A stretch of DNA of 11,350 nucleotides from Clostridia bacterium (lineage in GTDB: Bacteria; Bacillota_A; Clostridia; Christensenellales; Aristaeellaceae). The position numbers were made by a program, and so were the translations under genes. Below are positions 8,991 through 11,350 of this stretch, in pieces (position 1 is the first letter of the stretch; each line of letters begins with the position of its first letter). The stretch is from contig JAFQOY010000221.1 of NCBI GenBank assembly GCA_017412025.1, positions 1 through 11,350 on the forward strand. Direction: 5' to 3'. The notes under the pieces are model-generated. The model ran no database searches. It was not told the origin of the DNA and saw only the letters and a list, made by a program, of their open reading frames with translations.

Positions 8991-9023
8991 ATTGCTCTCC
9001 TCCTTCGCAAATCATATTAGTTT

Positions 9024-9053
9024 ATTATACGTCTGTGCATTTGCCAGCGTCAA
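9024..9053 (-). promoter_or_regulatory. Promoter of the recQ operon
   Basis: On the - strand, TTGACG (complement of 9048-9053) is followed after 18 bp by a perfect TATAAT (complement of 9024-9029), about 34 nt before the recQ ATG. The predicted transcript start is near 9017, giving a short leader that contains the AGGAGG site. Confidence 0.8.
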
Positions 9054-9114
9054 GCATAAGCGGCTCATTTTGTGCGCAGGATAGGCATACCATGATCCGC
9101 AGGGAGGTATGCGC

Positions 9115-9291
9115 ATGCCGGCTTCAACCAATCTGTATCCCAATCTGTATGCGCTGCTGGAAAGCAATTCCAGCGCACGCAGGCTCTTCAACCACGCGCC
9201 GCCGCTGATCCGGCGGCAGCTGCTCGTGCGTCAGGCGCAGATCCGTTCCGTCGCCGCGCTCGATGCGGCGATCGCGGCATTCAGAAGCTGA
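9115..9291 (+). CDS. Conserved-looking small hypothetical protein, 58 aa
   Basis: Start chosen at ATG 9115, 7 nt after GGGAGG (9102-9107); the ATG at 9109 is too close to that site. The peptide MPASTNLYPNLYALLESNSS... continues with an FNHAPPLIRRQLLVRQAQIRS segment and an Ala-rich helical end, with no signal peptide or membrane span. The layout (a phase with a 'Phe...Pro...Arg...Leu' turn followed by a helix carrying an Ile-x-Ser) resembles short uncharacterised proteins I associate with Clostridia, but I cannot name a family. It is divergent from recQ (124 nt between starts) and convergent with rny, and its stop lies 2 nt before the shared terminator stem. I see no clear promoter; the best -10-like sequence is weak. 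Function unknown. Confidence 0.65.
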   Translation: MPASTNLYPNLYALLESNSSARRLFNHAPPLIRRQLLVRQAQIRSVAALDAAIAAFRS

Positions 9292-9293
9292 AA

Positions 9294-9322
9294 AAAGACG
9301 ATCCCGCGCAGGGATCGTCTTT
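9294..9322 (-). terminator. Terminator of rny, probably bidirectional
   Basis: A perfect 12-bp stem (AAAGACGATCCC at 9294-9305 with GGGATCGTCTTT at 9311-9322) has a 5-nt loop. Read on the - strand it ends in a run of six T and lies 14 nt after the rny stop. On the + strand, the T-run is short (the TTT of the stem, then CGCTTTG), so it is a weaker end for the 58-aa gene. Confidence 0.9.
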
Positions 9323-9336
9323 CGCTTTGTATTGGA

Positions 9337-10932
9337 TTACTTGGCAAACTCGGTGCAGCGGGTCTCGCGGATGACATTGACCTTGATCTGCCCCGGATAC
9401 TCCAGCTCGTTCTCGATGCGCTTGGCAATCTCGCGCGCGAGCACCAGCGTACCCTCGTCGGAGATATCCTCCGGCTTGACCATGATGCGAACCTCACGGC
9501 CGGACTGAATCGCAAAGGACTTCTCTACGCCCTGGAAGCTGCAGGAAATCTCCTCAAGCTTCTCCAGACGGCGGATGTAGTTCTCAATCGACTCGCGGCG
9601 CGCGCCCGGACGGGCGGCAGAGATCGCGTCGGCAGCCTGCACCAGCACGGCCTCGACCGTGGTCGGCTCGATGTCGTTGTGGTGCGCGGCGATGCAGTGG
9701 ATGACCTCCGGGGACTCGTGGTAGCGCTTGCACATCTCCACGCCCAGCTCCACATGCGTGCCCTCAAGCTCATGATCGACAGCCTTGCCGATATCGTGCA
9801 GCAGGCCGGCGCGCTTGGCGAGGGTCACGTCCGCGCCCAACTCGGCAGCCATCAGGCCCGCCAGGTGGGACACTTCGATGGAGTGCTTGAGCACATTCTG
9901 GCCGTAGCTCGTGCGGTAGCGCATGCGGCCCAGGAGCTTAACCAGCTCGTGATGGATGCCGTGCATGTTGGTCTCAAAGATCGCCTGCTCGCCGGTCTCG
10001 CGGATCTGGTTGTCCACCTCGCGGCGGGCCTTCTCCACCATTTCCTCGATGCGGGCCGGATGAATGCGGCCGTCGGCGATCAGCTTTTCCAGCGCGATGC
10101 GCGCGATCTCGCGGCGAACCGGATCAAACGCGGAGACGATAACGGCCTCCGGGGTGTCGTCAATGATCAGATCAACGCCCGTCGCCGTCTCCAGCGTGCG
10201 GATGTTGCGGCCTTCGCGGCCGATGATGCGGCCCTTCATGTCCTCGTTGGGCAGGGAAACGACGGAAACCGTCGTCTCGGCCACATGATCGGAAGCGCAG
10301 CGCTGAATCGCCATCGCGACGATGTTGCGCGCCTTCTTCTCGGCGTCGTTGCGGGCGTTCTGCTCGATCTCGCGCACGAGCACGCCGGCGTCGTGGAACG
10401 CTTCCCTCTGGATGCGCTGCACGATCATGTCCTTCGCCTCGTCCTGCGTCATCTTCGCCACGCGCTCAAGTTCCGTGCGGCGCTTTTCCTCAAGCTCCTT
10501 CATCGCCTGCTCCGCGCTCTCCGCAGCAGCCTTCTGGCGTGCGGAATACTCCTGCGCCTCCTGGGTCAGGCGGTCAAGCTCGTACTGCTTGCGCTCAAGG
10601 GTGGTCTCGCGGGCGTCCAGGTTGTCCGCCTTCTTGTCAAGGGTCTCCTCGCGCTGGGCGACGCGGCGCTCGCTGCGCTGCACCTCGGCGCGGCGGTCGC
10701 GAACCTCGCGATCCAGCTCGTTCTTCAGGCGGATGATCTCTTCCTTCGCCTCAAGGATGCTTTCCTTCTTCTTCTCCTCTGCACGGCGCTGGGCGTCATC
10801 CAGCAGATTGCGGGCATACTCTTCCGTACGGCCGATCTTCTTTTCCTGAATGTTCTTGCGGTAGATATAGCCAACTGCCAGGCCGACGGCCAGGGCAATC
10901 ACCACGGATAAAAGGGTAATCAAAATCGCCAA
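9337..10932 (-). CDS. rny: Ribonuclease Y
   Basis: 531 aa, about the length of B. subtilis RNase Y (about 520), the membrane-anchored endoribonuclease that begins mRNA decay in many Bacillota. Architecture from the N-terminus: one membrane helix (about 3-23); a long charged coiled coil rich in E/K/R (about 30-215); a KH RNA-binding domain with [12 protein letters not shown] (234-245); and an HD hydrolase domain with the metal-binding [12 protein letters not shown] (377-388, His379-Asp380). It ends in the family-typical VNVIRETR...EFAK. Everything needed for activity is present. The start is TTG at 10932, with AAGGAG 11 nt upstream; an in-frame stop three codons before it excludes a longer form. 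TTG and the longish spacing suggest moderate initiation. It is monocistronic, with its own promoter far upstream and its own terminator. Confidence 0.97.
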   Translation of the reverse strand: MAILITLLSVVIALAVGLAVGYIYRKNIQEKKIGRTEEYARNLLDDAQRRAEEKKKESILEAKEEIIRLKNELDREVRDRRAEVQRSERRVAQREETLDKKADNLDARETTLERKQYELDRLTQEAQEYSARQKAAAESAEQAMKELEEKRRTELERVAKMTQDEAKDMIVQRIQREAFHDAGVLVREIEQNARNDAEKKARNIVAMAIQRCASDHVAETTVSVVSLPNEDMKGRIIGREGRNIRTLETATGVDLIIDDTPEAVIVSAFDPVRREIARIALEKLIADGRIHPARIEEMVEKARREVDNQIRETGEQAIFETNMHGIHHELVKLLGRMRYRTSYGQNVLKHSIEVSHLAGLMAAELGADVTLAKRAGLLHDIGKAVDHELEGTHVELGVEMCKRYHESPEVIHCIAAHHNDIEPTTVEAVLVQAADAISAARPGARRESIENYIRRLEKLEEISCSFQGVEKSFAIQSGREVRIMVKPEDISDEGTLVLAREIAKRIENELEYPGQIKVNVIRETRCTEFAK

Positions 10933-11189
10933 CCAGTCTCACACTCCTTCTTTGACAAACTCTCAAATACATCATCAGTCGGTCAAAAGTGTGAAGGGTT
11001 GGCGACGCCGAAACACCGGTATACAAAACAAACAGGCACAGCGAAACACAGACAGACCAAAGGGCATACCGCGCCCCTCCAGCCTGACGGCCGTCGCTGA
11101 CCGGATATTGAATTGATGTATCAAACGGGATGAAACCCGTTGTATGCTCAGGCATGCAGACGACCCTGCACACGCTTTCACTTTGACTA
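10933..11189 (-). promoter_or_regulatory. rny: Long 5' leader of rny with possible three-way junction
   Basis: The predicted leader runs about 257 nt from the promoter to the TTG start. Short complementary blocks can be drawn as a junction. An outer stem pairs 11064-11069 with 11142-11147 (GCATAC/GTATGC). Inside it are a hairpin of 11124-11129 with 11136-11141 (6 bp, 6-nt loop) and a hairpin within 11080-11099 (CAGC/GCTG with an inner GAC/GTC). The 11124-11141 hairpin abuts the outer stem and could stack on it. A frame of 144 codons crosses this region and enters rny out of frame; I regard it as non-coding. No known riboswitch is recognised, and 6-bp pairings can occur by chance. Confidence 0.4.
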
Positions 11190-11195
11190 TGTTCT

Positions 11196-11224
11196 ATTTT
11201 AACGGCGAATAGCGCACATGTCAA
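11196..11224 (-). promoter_or_regulatory. rny: Promoter of rny
   Basis: On the - strand, a perfect -35 TTGACA (complement of 11219-11224), 17 bp and -10 TAAAAT (complement of 11196-11201). The transcript start should be near 11189. It is the best consensus promoter in the window. Confidence 0.85.
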
Positions 11225-11225
11225 G

Positions 11226-11246
11226 ACCATCTGACAATCGGATGGT
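11226..11246. repeat. Inverted repeat just upstream of the rny -35 box
   Basis: ACCATC (11226-11231) and GATGGT (11241-11246) flank 9 nt, one base from the -35 hexamer. It could be an operator. On the + strand it is followed by ATTTTTG, but a 6-bp stem would be a weak terminator. Role unknown. Confidence 0.4.
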
Positions 11247-11298
11247 ATTTTTGTGAAGAAATTTCATCTTCTTGACACGTCCCGAATGATTCCGAACG

Positions 11299-11329
11299 AA
11301 AAACAAAGACCCCGGAAACTCCGGGGTCT
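11299..11329 (-). terminator. Terminator of a - strand gene beyond the right edge
   Basis: A perfect 10-bp stem (AGACCCCGGA at 11307-11316 with TCCGGGGTCT at 11320-11329) has a 3-nt loop. On the - strand it is followed by TTTGTTTTT, so it ends transcription coming from the right. That gene is outside the window. Confidence 0.88.
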
Positions 11330-11350
11330 CAGATTGCCGAAAAACCTGCA

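Noticed and set aside
9054..9114. Possible promoter for the 58-aa gene
   Set aside because: The best -10-like (CATGAT at 9091-9096) has a poor -35 partner; not enough to call.
9679..10911. 410-codon open frame on the + strand across rny
   Set aside because: Antisense shadow; rny carries KH and HD motifs in the opposite frame, and this frame is Leu/Ala/Val/His-rich without a domain.
10796..11230. 144-codon - strand ORF across the rny leader
   Set aside because: It starts before the predicted transcription start, has no good ribosome site, overlaps rny by over 130 nt in another frame and looks like random translation.

Overview
The window is bacterial chromosomal DNA with high-GC coding regions and a Gram-positive look. 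It encodes RNase Y, every gene has a purine-rich Shine-Dalgarno sequence, two housekeeping genes start with TTG and one with GTG, and terminators are classical hairpin plus U-tract. Together these suggest a high-GC member of the Bacillota, probably class Clostridia. That placement is an inference; no rRNA or other strong taxonomic marker is present. I see no phage, IS, CRISPR or defence genes. Most of the window is ordinary core genome, with a few unexplained small-protein and RNA elements.

Left part (1-2363, + strand): the 3' end of prfC (release factor 3), then complete typA/bipA, a second translational GTPase, closed by a strong terminator. Next (2364-3207) is an AT-rich, pyrimidine-rich spacer of about 320 bp with no convincing gene. 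A good sigma-70-type promoter follows it (TTTACA, 17 bp, TGC-TAAGAT) and drives a short transcription unit. This unit has a leader with two hairpins, two micropeptide ORFs of 52 and 31 codons each behind a near-perfect Shine-Dalgarno sequence, and a hairpin of about 29 bp that terminates in both directions. I do not recognise these two peptides. They are the best candidates for something undescribed here.

Middle part (3241-9053, - strand): a four-gene operon read right to left, recQ, then a GT-C-like multi-membrane protein, then a malate/L-lactate-type dehydrogenase (LDH2 family), then a MATE transporter. The last three genes are tightly packed (1-nt overlap and 1-nt gap). The promoter upstream of recQ is clear (TTGACG, 18 bp, TATAAT). 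The four functions do not make an obvious pathway.

Right part (9054-11350): a 58-codon small gene on the + strand lies between recQ and rny and shares a bidirectional terminator with rny. Then comes rny (RNase Y, - strand), with a consensus promoter (TTGACA, 17 bp, TAAAAT) about 260 nt upstream of its TTG start. This leaves a long leader that can be drawn as a three-way junction. A terminator at the right edge points to another - strand gene just outside the window.
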